A stretch of 64,000 nucleotides of DNA from Granulosicoccus sp045106475 (GCA_045106475.1 JBGCEO010000070.1:8893-72892); one strand, 5' to 3'; positions 53,955-63,442 are shown, counted from the first letter of the stretch. Translations and numbers: made by a program. Notes: generated by a model from the sequence alone, not told the origin.

Positions 53955-54520
53955 GAGACATTTGCCTCTGACAACCCAGTGTCAAGGATTAGAAGCTCTG
54001 CTGCTTTCAACAGTGTGGTGGCAGCTTGTTCGGTTATATCTCCAATACCAGGCCCCAACGATTCTGTAAGCATTTCGTAAGGCAGGCTCTTGTGAACTGT
54101 TGCAGTGAGCACAGTGGCTCCAGCAGCCATCAAAACCGCCTGAATTTGTTCCATCTGGGCCGTCACAGGGTCTAAACCGGTTTGCGCAATCACGTCAGAT
54201 ACAGATTCGCGAGGCAACAGCATCTCATCCGCCTTAGCGAGGATGTGCTCGAATAATTCAGTACCCAGTAACTGTTGAACGGCGAGCAATGCGGACTTGT
54301 TAATCCAGAAACGGATGTCAGGACTCAGATACATTGCGCCACAGGTTAACTGAAGCTTTATACGTTCCTCAGCTCCGGCCAGACACCAAGCTGGCAGTCT
54401 ATCCACCGATTCCCATGTCCAACGAGCCGGGTTGTCTAGATTGCCAGCAGCGTGCAGTGCCAGTAAGACTCTTGCTGCAGCAGCTCTGTCCAAGCGCTTT
54501 TGCACTACCGTGTTCATCAA
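53951..54520 (-). CDS. sctK: Type III secretion sorting-platform protein SctK (candidate)
   Basis: A 189-residue soluble protein. LPAWCLAGAEERIKLQLTCG and GAMYLSPDIRFWINKSALLA with a following LLGTELFEHIL match the pattern of SctK proteins (a conserved 'G..l....I...i....l..l...lG...f'). It sits between sctJ and sctL, the expected place. Sequence conservation in this family is weak, so the call leans on position. Four-base overlaps on both sides. Confidence 0.75.
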   Translation of the reverse strand: MMNTVVQKRLDRAAAARVLLALHAAGNLDNPARWTWESVDRLPAWCLAGAEERIKLQLTCGAMYLSPDIRFWINKSALLAVQQLLGTELFEHILAKADEMLLPRESVSDVIAQTGLDPVTAQMEQIQAVLMAAGATVLTATVHKSLPYEMLTESLGPGIGDITEQAATTLLKAAELLILDTGLSEANVS

Positions 54521-55290
54521 ACTTGCCGACTACGCCAAAAGCGAATGGCCGCCAATACGATAATCAACAACATGCCAAGTAAAGCAGCTACGCCAGCTCC
54601 ACTCTTGGCTAATGAAGCCGGGATCAAAGACATTTGCTGCGCTGTTGCTGTCGACAAAGCAGCGGGCATCGCTACAACATTGTCAGATAAAGCCTCTTTT
54701 TGACCCATCGATTCAAACAGAGCCACCGTCACGTTCTCATAAGGCAGGTTCTCAATTCCATTGACAACCAGGGCCTTAATTTGCGACACGCTTCCGGTCA
54801 GATCCACACCCGATCGATGCTTGATGAATACCGAAGCGGATGCCGGCGCAATAGAGTCATCAAGGTCATTCTTAGGCGGTACTGCCAGATGAACACGGGC
54901 CAGCACCACGCCATCAATGCTGGATAGTGTGGAGGCAATCTCTTGCGACAACGCGTGATTTAACCGTGCACGTTCTTCAAGTGGGGATGATACAAATCCC
55001 TCCTTGGCAAACACTTCGCCGAGAGTGTCGTACCGCTGTCTGGGCAGGCCACGGCTTTTGAGCAGTTGCACGGCGCTGGCAAACTCATCGGGCGCTGTTG
55101 ATACACTAAATAAATTGCCTTTCTGCTTTTGCTTGCTGGCAGTCAAACCTGCAATAGAAAGCTCAGCCACCATTTCATTGGCTTCCTGTTCTGACAAGCC
55201 CGAGTACAGAGATTGCTCGTTGCAGGCAGTGAGCAGTAACAACACGCTGACCGCCAGGCATCGTCTGAGCCATGTGTTCAGAGTCACCAT
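54517..55290 (-). CDS. sctJ: Type III secretion inner-ring lipoprotein SctJ
   Basis: A 257-residue protein starting at the ATG at 55290. A lipoprotein signal ends in LLLLTAC (Cys23). The two ring domains are seen: YSGLSEQEANEMVAELSIAG and FSVSTAPDEFASAVQLLKSRGLPRQ in the first, EERARLNHALSQEIASTLSSIDGVVLARVHLAVP in the second (shown in pieces). A C-terminal membrane segment (about 228-248) ends in a basic tail. YscJ/PrgK family. It starts four bases after the sctI stop. Confidence 0.93.
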   Translation of the reverse strand: MVTLNTWLRRCLAVSVLLLLTACNEQSLYSGLSEQEANEMVAELSIAGLTASKQKQKGNLFSVSTAPDEFASAVQLLKSRGLPRQRYDTLGEVFAKEGFVSSPLEERARLNHALSQEIASTLSSIDGVVLARVHLAVPPKNDLDDSIAPASASVFIKHRSGVDLTGSVSQIKALVVNGIENLPYENVTVALFESMGQKEALSDNVVAMPAALSTATAQQMSLIPASLAKSGAGVAALLGMLLIIVLAAIRFWRSRQV

Positions 55291-55294
55291 GAAG

Positions 55295-55687
55295 TTAACT
55301 CTGCTGTCGAAACAATTGCTGCAAGCCATCAGCGGTGCGATTGGCGACGTTGGAGGTCAGTTGGGAGTAGAACATGAACTCCTGACTACGCGTTGTCAGA
55401 GTCACTATTTCGCTGGGTGTAAGTTCATTGCCTGACTCGATGGCGTTAGTCGCATATTCTGCAAGGCTCTTAGCTTCGTTGTTAATGAAGTCAAGAGGTG
55501 CAAACAACGCTTCAGTGACCGCAGATGGTGCTTCGACAGCTTCTGTTTGTCCAGCGCGTTCCAGGCTTTGAGCAAACGCTGCGGCATCCTCACTAAGATT
55601 GACCCCGTAACTGGCTGTGATGGTTTCGCTATCCGCTGTAGAGGGATCCGTCTGCAACAGTGCAGGTGATACGATTCCTGATTCCAT
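55295..55687 (-). CDS. sctI: Type III secretion inner-rod protein SctI (candidate)
   Basis: A 130-residue protein. The C-terminal third (ELTPSEIVTLTTRSQEFMFY, SQLTSNVANRTADGLQQLFR) matches the SctI/HrpB2 pattern 'l.p.el..l......f...l...v.....g...L...Q'. The N-terminal part is variable and acidic. It lies directly before sctJ and 24 bases after the putative needle gene, the usual place. Confidence 0.78.
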   Translation of the reverse strand: MESGIVSPALLQTDPSTADSETITASYGVNLSEDAAAFAQSLERAGQTEAVEAPSAVTEALFAPLDFINNEAKSLAEYATNAIESGNELTPSEIVTLTTRSQEFMFYSQLTSNVANRTADGLQQLFRQQS

Positions 55688-55711
55688 AATAGATTATCCG
55701 GATTGAGTGGA

Positions 55712-56011
55712 TTATTGCTTGCGTGCCATGGTTTCCAAAGACGAACCCACTGCTGTAATAGCTGTATGGGAACTATTAGACAAAAACTGCATACGCAGTG
55801 ATTCTGCCGTCAGCAGGGACACTTGACGCGGGCTATCAATACCGTCTACCAAACCATCAGACATATCGGAAATCTTGTTGGCTTGATTGTCCAGTGCCTT
55901 ACCCCAGGCATCAGCCATTGCTTCAAACCAACTGGAACCACGTCTGGCACCCGTTGCTGAAGAACCATTGGCAATCATCATGGTGGCTTGTGTTTGTGTT
56001 ATCTCAGTCAT
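55712..56011 (-). CDS. sctF: Type III secretion needle protein SctF (candidate)
   Basis: A 99-residue protein with AGGGAGA before the ATG. The C-terminal half (SPRQVSLLTAESLRMQFLSN, SSHTAITAVGSSLETMARKQ) has the helical pattern of needle subunits, in which the last residues are essential for polymerisation. The N-terminal third is rich in Gly, Ser and Ala. It sits before sctI, in a gap of 125 bases after sctD, which may carry its own promoter. The assignment is by pattern and position; the protein is slightly longer than typical needle subunits (about 80-85). Confidence 0.6.
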   Translation of the reverse strand: MTEITQTQATMMIANGSSATGARRGSSWFEAMADAWGKALDNQANKISDMSDGLVDGIDSPRQVSLLTAESLRMQFLSNSSHTAITAVGSSLETMARKQ

Positions 56012-56136
56012 TTTTTTCTCCCTATTTTTAAGCAGAACTAATTACCTTGCTGGTGTCTTGTGCAAAGTCAGCATCACGACAGGCAATACAGAGCGCGACG
56101 CAGTTTTTGCTTAACGCTGTAGTAATAACGAACACG

Positions 56137-57348
56137 CTAGAACTCCAGCGTGGTAGAAACACCTTGCTTTTCAAGCAAGACTTTTCCATCTTTGATATCG
56201 GCGATACGATGCCCGGTGGGCAGCGGCGAACCGACAAAATAACGCGACTGATCTTCAGTGACGATATAGGCCGGCTCGTCAGACACAACCATGACCACCC
56301 GCTTACCCGGATCAACTATTGTCAACACATCATCGTTTGCTACTTGCGGCGGTGGATTGTTGTCAATTTCGAGTCGTGTCACAAGCGGCACATCAGACAT
56401 GATGCGTTCCTCAATGGTTTTCAACAATTGCGTATCTGCTTCACGTGTGATTGCTGAAACGATTCCGCCCTCAACGACGTCTACTTCAGCCATGACGCCA
56501 TTGACACGAAAAACATCGCTGACCTGTTCAGCCAGGGTTTCTCCCACCATCACTTCATTGCGTATTAATAAGCCGCTTTGTTCGAGCCATTGCCCCAGTT
56601 GCATCGAGTCATTAACCGTCTCGACATAACCCGAAACAGTAGCTGTATTACCTTCCTGCGACACTGTTAAAGCGGCGAAAGGCGAAAGCGCCAGCATACT
56701 GGCCAAGGATGCGGGTTGCTGACTACTCTTACTAAACAAGCCGCTTTGCCAAACAATGATCGCGCCTACCATCAAAGCAACCGCAGTGAGAAAACCCGCA
56801 CGGTGATTGGTCTTAGGAACGTTTTCTCGCGGTTGCTGCTGAGCACCGGCCTGGTCAGATGCCTCAGGCAAAGCATCAACCGGCGGTATGAAAAAAGCCG
56901 GCTCCGTGCTCAACGAATCAGCCTGCTCAACGCCAGGCGCAAGCTGCATAGAACTATCAGCCGGGCAAGTATTGCTTGACGAAGGGTTATTACACACAAT
57001 GGACAAACCAACACTGTTAATCTGAACCAACGAAGATGACGAGCAAGCGGTGTTGTCACCAGCGCTATACGCGATACCATCAACCAGAACATCTCCGCTG
57101 AGGCATTGAATATGAATGGTGTCTTGCTCGAGTGTCACCATCAAATGTTGCCGTTTAATGTGTGGATCTCGCAGAACAATATCGTTGTCGAATCCACTGC
57201 CTACCGTCAATGCAACGGAAGGTTGCAACCAGGCAACAGCGCCCTGTTGTAAACCTGATACAACATCCAGTTTGGCTGAACGGCTTAAAGCATCCGCACC
57301 GTGGTGCGATTCACTGCTCTTTTGCACGGTGTCAGCCACGGCGTTCAT
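56137..57348 (-). CDS. sctD: Type III secretion inner-membrane ring protein SctD with FHA domain
   Basis: A 403-residue protein. A cytoplasmic FHA-type domain (about 25-120: VALTVGSGFDNDIVLRDPHI, KRQHLMVTLEQDTIHIQCL) is followed by a Pro/Ser/Asn linker, one membrane segment (about 187-207, TAVALMVGAIIVWQSGLF) and periplasmic ring-building domains (TVSGYVETVNDSMQLGQWL). This is the plan of YscD/SctD. Overlaps sctC by four bases. Confidence 0.9.
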   Translation of the reverse strand: MNAVADTVQKSSESHHGADALSRSAKLDVVSGLQQGAVAWLQPSVALTVGSGFDNDIVLRDPHIKRQHLMVTLEQDTIHIQCLSGDVLVDGIAYSAGDNTACSSSSLVQINSVGLSIVCNNPSSSNTCPADSSMQLAPGVEQADSLSTEPAFFIPPVDALPEASDQAGAQQQPRENVPKTNHRAGFLTAVALMVGAIIVWQSGLFSKSSQQPASLASMLALSPFAALTVSQEGNTATVSGYVETVNDSMQLGQWLEQSGLLIRNEVMVGETLAEQVSDVFRVNGVMAEVDVVEGGIVSAITREADTQLLKTIEERIMSDVPLVTRLEIDNNPPPQVANDDVLTIVDPGKRVVMVVSDEPAYIVTEDQSRYFVGSPLPTGHRIADIKDGKVLLEKQGVSTTLEF

Positions 57349-59609
57349 GGCGTAACCACCTGCCAGCTATCAGGATCAAATTCACCCGCTGCCCCGCCCT
57401 GCTGCGCAGCAATTGCACCCTGAGTATCGGCAACCCGAACCTGCTCGACAGGCACAGAAAATACTGATGAGGTTCGTTCATCAGTCAGGGGTTTGCTAGC
57501 GACAACTTCTCCCACGGTTTGCCATTCATCATAAGCGGGCGCCTGCTTGTTTGTTTCTTCTGGAATAGAAAGCTGCCTGTCTGGCAATGGCTGTTCGCTC
57601 CTGACCATCAGTTTTTGGGGTTGAGCACTTGGACTGGATTCAGGTCTGAGCAATCGATCTCTCAGTGATCGTGGCTCTGGCTGGTCCACTTCACGCAATT
57701 GAGTCGGAGCGATTGGAGCAACCGGCTGAAAAGGTTCAACCAAAGCAGCATTGCTGCTCGACAGAGTTTGACCTCGCGGTAATGTTTGCTCAACAGGATT
57801 AGCTTCATCTAATAGACTGAGCGCTTGACGCGTCTGATTCAGGCGTAGCGACGACGAGGAAATGATATCTCCCTCACTACCGGCCAGCACCGGCGCACTG
57901 AATCGCTTTCCAGCTACACGGGGAGTACTCAGACGAGGAGTGATCAGGAACATACGTTCCTGACGACTGCTGGTTTTAGTTTGTGTTCTAAACAGCGCAC
58001 CCAACCCCGGAATGCTCCCCAGTACCGGTACTCTGGATACACCATTTCCCTTGATTTCCCGAACCAGGCCGCCGATTAACAGGCTCTGCCCCACATCGAT
58101 AATGGCCTGCGTGTTGATGGTGGATTCTTCGACAATAGGAATGCTATCTACTCGTTCACTTGACGTAGAGCCATCGAGAATGTTGACCCGCAGTTTGATT
58201 TGACTACGTCCTGCGCGTTCGTAGACATGGGGAGTGACACGCAGGGTCGTTCCGACCTTGACATCAAATAGATCCACTTCTTCCTGCCCCGCTACTCGCA
58301 CAAAGAATGTCGAGGTTGTATCGAGCAGTGCCTCGACATTGGATAAAGTCATGACATGGGGCTTGGATACGATTCTAGCCGCGCCCTGTGTTTCCAAAGC
58401 CCGGATTCGCGCGATGAATTGCTGCTGACTACCTAGTACCAGCGAGACAACACCGCCTTCTCCCCTGGGTGAAATGTCCGTGTTAGGACGGAGCAATTCA
58501 TCAGTAAACGTACCATTGCCCAAAAGCCCTTGATCATCGTTGCGCTGCAATCGCCAATTGATTCCCAGCTCCCTCAATTTATCAGTATCAAGATCTATGA
58601 TGGTGGCCTCGATCTCGATCATCTGAGGCTCTTTGTCTAAAGAGGCAATCAAAGATTCATAAGTAGCCATGCGATCGGCTCTGTCTCGTATGATGACCGA
58701 ATTACTAAGCGGGTCGGCTACGATACGGGTTCGTGCAGTGCTACCTCCTCCAGAGCTAAACCCAGATGCTTTCTTCTGGTTAGTGAGCAGTTGAGGAGAC
58801 TGAGGCGCGTTTATAGCTACCTCCTGAAGACCCTGGCCTTTAAGCCCTTTGCCGCGCAGGCCATCCAGCGACGAAGACCCCGGAGTTCGTGTGACTGTCG
58901 GCGCACCCAAGGCACCCGGTTCGATCAAAGATCGGATCAAACTGGCAACACCTGGAATAACGACGGTTTCACCACCAAACACCATGGATACATCATCTGC
59001 CCATGCGTATTTCAGTTCAAAGATCTTGTAAGTATCGTGGGTGGCAACAGGCGTCTTGGTTTTCTTTCGCAGCGCGTTTGCCAGGCTATCAACCTGCTCA
59101 ACAAAACGTCTGGCTCCTGTGACGACCAAACCCACCTCGGTCGACGACAGGGTATTGCGTGAATCGAGCATACCAAGCTTATCTGCCGCGCGAACAACAG
59201 ACTTTGATGTTGAAGATGGCATGTAAAGTATGCTGCGTGTGACATCGTTAGCGGGATACACATAGCCAACAGCGCCATCGAAATACACAGCCAACTGGAA
59301 TGCCGATGAAATCTCGTTTAGTAGATCTCCGGCCGATTTTCTAAAATCCCCGTTTACCGTACCTTCAATGCCCTCATCAACACGGACAGGTACACCCAAC
59401 TGACCAAACAACTCACCAAAAAAAAGATCCACCGGTTGCTCACGAGCGTTGAGAACAACGATTTTCTCGAGCCCCGGTATTTCGGCGGCCTGTGCGGCAG
59501 GCGCGATCAGAGAAAGCAGCAGCATGCAAGAGCCCACAGCTGCTAGACATCGTTGCCTGAACCCGAAGGGAATATTCATAAACCTTTTGTATGGTGAGGA
59601 TACGTTCAT
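57345..59609 (-). CDS. sctC: Type III secretion outer-membrane secretin SctC
   Basis: A secretin of about 754 residues. I choose the ATG at 59609, after the sctV stop and with AAAGGA upstream; ATG at 59579 is another option. A signal peptide ends near AAQA (about 42). N-terminal ring domains are followed by the secretin core with DVGQSLLIGGLVREIKGNGV and VPVLGSIPGLGALFRTQTK, then VTPHVYERAGRSQIKLRVNI. The C-terminal 180 residues are Pro/Ser/Gln-rich and probably exposed or pilotin-related; they are longer than I expect. Presence of a secretin defines this as a non-flagellar system. Confidence 0.94.
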   Translation of the reverse strand: MNVSSPYKRFMNIPFGFRQRCLAAVGSCMLLLSLIAPAAQAAEIPGLEKIVVLNAREQPVDLFFGELFGQLGVPVRVDEGIEGTVNGDFRKSAGDLLNEISSAFQLAVYFDGAVGYVYPANDVTRSILYMPSSTSKSVVRAADKLGMLDSRNTLSSTEVGLVVTGARRFVEQVDSLANALRKKTKTPVATHDTYKIFELKYAWADDVSMVFGGETVVIPGVASLIRSLIEPGALGAPTVTRTPGSSSLDGLRGKGLKGQGLQEVAINAPQSPQLLTNQKKASGFSSGGGSTARTRIVADPLSNSVIIRDRADRMATYESLIASLDKEPQMIEIEATIIDLDTDKLRELGINWRLQRNDDQGLLGNGTFTDELLRPNTDISPRGEGGVVSLVLGSQQQFIARIRALETQGAARIVSKPHVMTLSNVEALLDTTSTFFVRVAGQEEVDLFDVKVGTTLRVTPHVYERAGRSQIKLRVNILDGSTSSERVDSIPIVEESTINTQAIIDVGQSLLIGGLVREIKGNGVSRVPVLGSIPGLGALFRTQTKTSSRQERMFLITPRLSTPRVAGKRFSAPVLAGSEGDIISSSSLRLNQTRQALSLLDEANPVEQTLPRGQTLSSSNAALVEPFQPVAPIAPTQLREVDQPEPRSLRDRLLRPESSPSAQPQKLMVRSEQPLPDRQLSIPEETNKQAPAYDEWQTVGEVVASKPLTDERTSSVFSVPVEQVRVADTQGAIAAQQGGAAGEFDPDSWQVVTP

Positions 59610-59622
59610 GTTAACAATTCCT

Positions 59623-61587
59623 TTAAACACTGGACAACTGAACGGATTCATTAGGTACAACCTGATAGACAACATCAAGCTTCAGCGTGGGTGTCAATTC
59701 GTTGTAAGACAGAACAGGTACGTCAAAACAACGGTCCACAATGATTGACCTGATATGCCGCCTCAATTGCACGCTTGTTAAAAGGACAGCCGGCTCATAC
59801 TGCTCGATAGCCGCGACCAGTGATTCACGCAGGCGCTCCAGCATCCGAGGATCCAGTGAAAGCTGTTGCACCCCGGCGTTGGTGCGAATCGACTTCATCA
59901 ACTGATCCTCAAGGGGAGCTGAGAGTGCCACAGCCTTGAGCAGCCCATCCGGCGCGTATTGGTAGCAAGTCTGGCGCGAGAGCGCCATCCGTGCGAACTC
60001 ACTTAGATTGTACGTGTCCTTTTCATGTTGAGCCGCCTGCACCAGAGCCTCCAGAATTCCCCTCACATTTCGGATCGATACCTCCTCATCAACTAAGTGA
60101 CGCAGGATGGCTGCAATGTTCTGGGTCGGAATGCTGCGGAGCACTTCTTTGACAATGTCAGGGTAGTCAACGCTGGCTGCAGCCATAAGCTGGCCGGTCT
60201 CCTGAATACCCAGAAACAAGGTGCCGTTGCGACGCAGCGCTTGCTCAATGTTCTCCAGAATAGTCGCGAAAGAGACATCGTCTCCCAACTCGCCGCTGAC
60301 AATCGGCACTTCAAACGCGTGCAACATCCACTCGTTGGAATTATCACGACGAAAGTGAATGCGAACATCAGGCATGGCGACACCTGAACGGAGCTGATAC
60401 CGGTTGACGCACTCCGTCACTTCCGCCTGGATGAATTCACCGCCGTCAGTGCCCAGGGCTCGCGGAAGCTCAAGCAGGAGCGGCACAGCTTGCTGAACAG
60501 GATCGGCGTGGGCTGGGGCAACATTCTTGACTCTGTCAGCTTTTCTATCCATTACAGAGCCAAACGATGCGTCTTTGAATTTGTCCAGTCGGCTCCGCAT
60601 GGCAGGCACTAATAAGCCGCCACCCACTAATAGCAAAAAGCCCAACAAGAAAAATACAGCCGAAGGAAAACCAGGCACCAGCGCCATAGCCATGCATATT
60701 CCACCCGCCACGAGAAGCACGCGAGGTATAGAGGCTAATTGCTTTTGAATGGAATCGCCCAGATGACGATCTGACTGACTATCGGTTGCGCGCGTCACAA
60801 TCAAGCCTGCGGCCATAGCGCCCAGCAGCGCTGGAATTTGTGCAACCAGACCATCGCCGATGGTCAGTATTGAATACTTGGACATGGCCGATCCAGTATC
60901 CATCCCTAATTGGAATATGCCAATTGTCAGACCACCCAGCAAGTTGATGATGATGATCACTATGCCCGCAATGGCGTCACCCTTAACGAATTTCATAGCA
61001 CCGTCCATGCTGCCGTGCAGTTTGCTCTCGAGCTCCAACTCACGCCGCTTTTCCCGGGCTTCGAGCTTGTCGATCAGCCCCGAACGCAAATCTGAATCTA
61101 TTGACATTTGCTTGCCTGGCATGGCATCGAGGGTAAATCGGGCCCCGACCTCGGCGACACGCTCTGCGCCCTTTGCAATGACCAGGAACTGAACCAGCGT
61201 AATAATCAGGAATACAACAAGCCCTACGACCAGATTGCCTCCAGCCACCATATTGCCAAATGTATCGATGATATTGCCGGCTTCACCCTCAAGCAGAATC
61301 ATGCGTGTAGTTGCCACCGATAAAGCAAGCCGAAACAGCGTGCTAATCAGTAAAACGCTTGGAAACGAGGAAAATTGCAGCGCCGTGCTGATATAGATGC
61401 CCATTAACACCAACATCAACCCGATACAGATATTGATGGCCACAAGCGCATCGATCAGCAAAGACGGCAGCGGCAGAATCATCAGAGCGATAATGGCCAC
61501 TACGAGCAAAGCGAGAACAACATCACTGAACCGGGAAAGGATCCCCTGGCCTGCGTCTCCGTCTTTGAGGTAGGCGTGAAGGTTCAT
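59623..61587 (-). CDS. sctV: Type III secretion export gate protein SctV
   Basis: A 654-residue protein of the YscV/InvA/FlhA family. The N-terminal half has about eight membrane segments (VVLALLVVAIIALMILPLPS; MGIYISTALQFSSFPSVLLI) and the FHIPEP-type block EVGARFTLDAMPGKQMSIDS. The C-terminal half (from about 330) is the cytoplasmic nonameric ring domain (ATILENIEQALRRNG, VRGILEALVQAAQHEKD). It is slightly shorter than the 675-700 typical. First gene of the operon, divergent from sctU with 343 bases between them. Confidence 0.95.
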   Translation of the reverse strand: MNLHAYLKDGDAGQGILSRFSDVVLALLVVAIIALMILPLPSLLIDALVAINICIGLMLVLMGIYISTALQFSSFPSVLLISTLFRLALSVATTRMILLEGEAGNIIDTFGNMVAGGNLVVGLVVFLIITLVQFLVIAKGAERVAEVGARFTLDAMPGKQMSIDSDLRSGLIDKLEAREKRRELELESKLHGSMDGAMKFVKGDAIAGIVIIIINLLGGLTIGIFQLGMDTGSAMSKYSILTIGDGLVAQIPALLGAMAAGLIVTRATDSQSDRHLGDSIQKQLASIPRVLLVAGGICMAMALVPGFPSAVFFLLGFLLLVGGGLLVPAMRSRLDKFKDASFGSVMDRKADRVKNVAPAHADPVQQAVPLLLELPRALGTDGGEFIQAEVTECVNRYQLRSGVAMPDVRIHFRRDNSNEWMLHAFEVPIVSGELGDDVSFATILENIEQALRRNGTLFLGIQETGQLMAAASVDYPDIVKEVLRSIPTQNIAAILRHLVDEEVSIRNVRGILEALVQAAQHEKDTYNLSEFARMALSRQTCYQYAPDGLLKAVALSAPLEDQLMKSIRTNAGVQQLSLDPRMLERLRESLVAAIEQYEPAVLLTSVQLRRHIRSIIVDRCFDVPVLSYNELTPTLKLDVVYQVVPNESVQLSSV

Positions 61588-61930
61588 GCGAGTGATTTAC
61601 ACCCCCGATATGACTCCTTTTTCACGACTTTTACACGCACTACAAACTCCTTTTTAAAACTCGCCCTTTCCTAGGTCATAGCATCGCTTTTACTAGCCAA
61701 AAGTGCAATTCATATATTGTCCCAAGCCTCATTTGGAGACGCTAGTCACATGACAAACCAGTTAGCTTGCTCACGGCACCGGAATTACCAGGGGACAACA
61801 CTCAGAAAGTTTGCAATCTAACACCAACTAGTTGAAATAATTGAAGAGTGAACAGGAATAAGCGCAATATCTCAGGATTTGTTTTGTGGTAGTTTCAACT
61901 CAATAGTACCTGGTTGCAGGATCTGCTCGA
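61588..61930. other. Divergent control region between sctV and sctU
   Basis: 343 bases with no well-supported gene; it must carry the promoters of the main secretion operon and of the sctU unit. The clearest structure is a direct repeat near sctV (61613-61655). I find neither a GGAACC-N15/16-CCAC hrp box nor a convincing sigma-54 -24/-12 element. A 23-codon frame at 61750-61821 has only a poor ribosome binding site. Confidence 0.55.
61613..61655. repeat. Direct repeat upstream of sctV
   Basis: ACTCCTTTTT occurs at 61613-61622 and again at 61646-61655, 33 bases apart (about three helical turns). A weaker version (ACTCGCCCTTTCC) follows near 61659. On the sctV strand each reads AAAAAGGAGT, upstream of the start at 61587. 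They could be binding sites for the operon's regulator. Confidence 0.45.
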
Positions 61931-63145
61931 GTGGCAAATAACGAAAATAGCGGAGAAAAAACAGAACCGGCAACGCCCAAACGACTTCGGGATGCTCGCA
62001 AACGCGGCGATGTGGCAAAAAGCCGTGATTTGACAGGCACCCTTGGACTGGCCTTTTCCATGGTGCTGATAATCTTTGCACTTGGCCAGGGTATAGATAG
62101 GCTAGCCGACCTCACCATCGATGCGATGAGCATCCAGGATCAGCCGTTTGAGGTGGCTGCACAGCAACTCTCACAAAGTGCCATCTCTACCTTTCTGATT
62201 TTAAGTGCCCTTGTACTACTGCCAATTGCCCTGTTCGGAATGCTGGTGGAATTTTTGCAAACGGGGCCAATCTTCGCTCTTGAGAAGATGCAGCCGAAGC
62301 TCGAAAACCTGAACCCCGCTGCGGGCATAAAAAAAATGTTCAGCCTCGATAATCTCGTAGAGCTGCTAAAAACCCTGGCCAAAACTGCAGTGCTAGGGGT
62401 CATCGCATGGTTTGTAATTCGAGGGGCAGTCTCTGAACTGATGAATCTACCCGCTAATGAACCGATGTTGATTATCACTGCTGTCAAATCAATGGCTATT
62501 CAGCTGTTCGGATGGACGCTAGCTGTATTCGTAGCCATCATGGCTCTGGATGCAGCGTATCAACAACACGCTTACGCGAAGAAAATGCGTATGAGCATTC
62601 GCGACATCAAGAAAGAGCACAAAGACAACGAGGGCGATCCCCTGCTCAAAGGGCAACGCAAACAACTACAGCAGGAGTGGTCGCAGGAAAGTGCTAACAA
62701 TTCCTCTCGCTCCGCTTCAGTGATGGTCGTCAACCCAACGCATATTGCAATTGCAATTCGCTATGACAAAGAAGACACTCCCGTGCCAACTGTCACGGCC
62801 AAGGGACAGGATGAACAAGCTCGGGCTATGCGTGACGCCGCAAACGACGCACATGTACCAGTGCTGCGCAATCAGCAACTGGCGAGGCGATTGCTCGCTG
62901 AGGTGGATGAAGGTGACGTTGTTCCACGTGAGCTGTTTGACGTGGTGGCTGAGGTAATCTTATGGGCACGCCAGACCCGTGAAAAACTGGATCCCCACAC
63001 TCGATGGCGCAGTGCAAAACCTCAAAGTACAAACCAAGGACTCAAAGCACCCGGTGAAGATCTGAGTGTTTATCCAGCAGAACTCGATTTGTTTTCACAT
63101 CGATCTGAATCTCAGCCCGTAAACAAACCTCTCACACCTTCATGA
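61931..63145 (+). CDS. sctU: Type III secretion autoprotease SctU
   Basis: A 404-residue inner-membrane protein of the YscU/SpaS/FlhB family. The N-terminus has the conserved SGEKTEPATPKRLRDARKRG and AKSRDL, followed by four membrane segments up to about residue 210. The cleavage site NPTH is at 268-271 (VVNPTHIAIAIRY). The C-terminal domain (VPVLRNQQLARRLL, VPRELFDVVAEVILWA) is complete, with an extended polar tail. It starts with GTG at 61931 and is followed with a four-base overlap by a FliO-like gene. Cleavage at NPTH switches substrate specificity. Confidence 0.94.
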   Translation: MANNENSGEKTEPATPKRLRDARKRGDVAKSRDLTGTLGLAFSMVLIIFALGQGIDRLADLTIDAMSIQDQPFEVAAQQLSQSAISTFLILSALVLLPIALFGMLVEFLQTGPIFALEKMQPKLENLNPAAGIKKMFSLDNLVELLKTLAKTAVLGVIAWFVIRGAVSELMNLPANEPMLIITAVKSMAIQLFGWTLAVFVAIMALDAAYQQHAYAKKMRMSIRDIKKEHKDNEGDPLLKGQRKQLQQEWSQESANNSSRSASVMVVNPTHIAIAIRYDKEDTPVPTVTAKGQDEQARAMRDAANDAHVPVLRNQQLARRLLAEVDEGDVVPRELFDVVAEVILWARQTREKLDPHTRWRSAKPQSTNQGLKAPGEDLSVYPAELDLFSHRSESQPVNKPLTPS

Positions 63146-63414
63146 ATTCGTTCCCTCTATCTTTGTTATTTACTCTGCTTGCTTTGGTTCTGGTGCTTTT
63201 GCTGGCGTGGTTTGCAATACGGATGCTGGCTTTGATAGGGGGCGGAAAACTGCGCAGTAGTCGCATCAAATTGACGCATACGCTCCCACTCAGCGCTAGA
63301 GAGAAACTGGTGATTGTTGAATGTGATAGCAAAGAGTATTTTTTGGGTGTCACAGCCAATGGGATTTCTGTGATAGATCAAAAACCCATCCCTGACAATC
63401 CCACTGGTTTATAG
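63142..63414 (+). CDS. FliO-like membrane protein coupled to sctU
   Basis: A 90-residue protein. One N-terminal membrane segment (LSLLFTLLALVLVLLLAWFA, about 6-30) precedes a small cytoplasmic domain: SSRIKLTHTLPLSAREKLVI and VECDSKEYFLGVTANGISVI. This matches the FliO plan ('LpLg.rekl.lve...r.lLlGvt...i..l'). FliO is an assembly factor for FliP in flagellar export; injectisomes generally do without it. It is translationally coupled to sctU (four-base overlap), so it probably helps to assemble this export gate, perhaps SctR. The assignment is by motif pattern. Confidence 0.7.
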   Translation: MNSFPLSLLFTLLALVLVLLLAWFAIRMLALIGGGKLRSSRIKLTHTLPLSAREKLVIVECDSKEYFLGVTANGISVIDQKPIPDNPTGL

Positions 63415-63442
63415 AATTTTACTGCATGCGCGTCTTCCAACT

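Noticed and set aside
61750..61821. A 23-codon open frame between sctV and sctU
   Set aside because: Weak ribosome binding site at poor spacing and no recognisable features; more likely part of the control region.
61588..61930. hrp box or sigma-54 promoter for the secretion genes
   Set aside because: No GGAACC-N15/16-CCAC and no TGGCAC-N5-TTGC element could be found on either strand.
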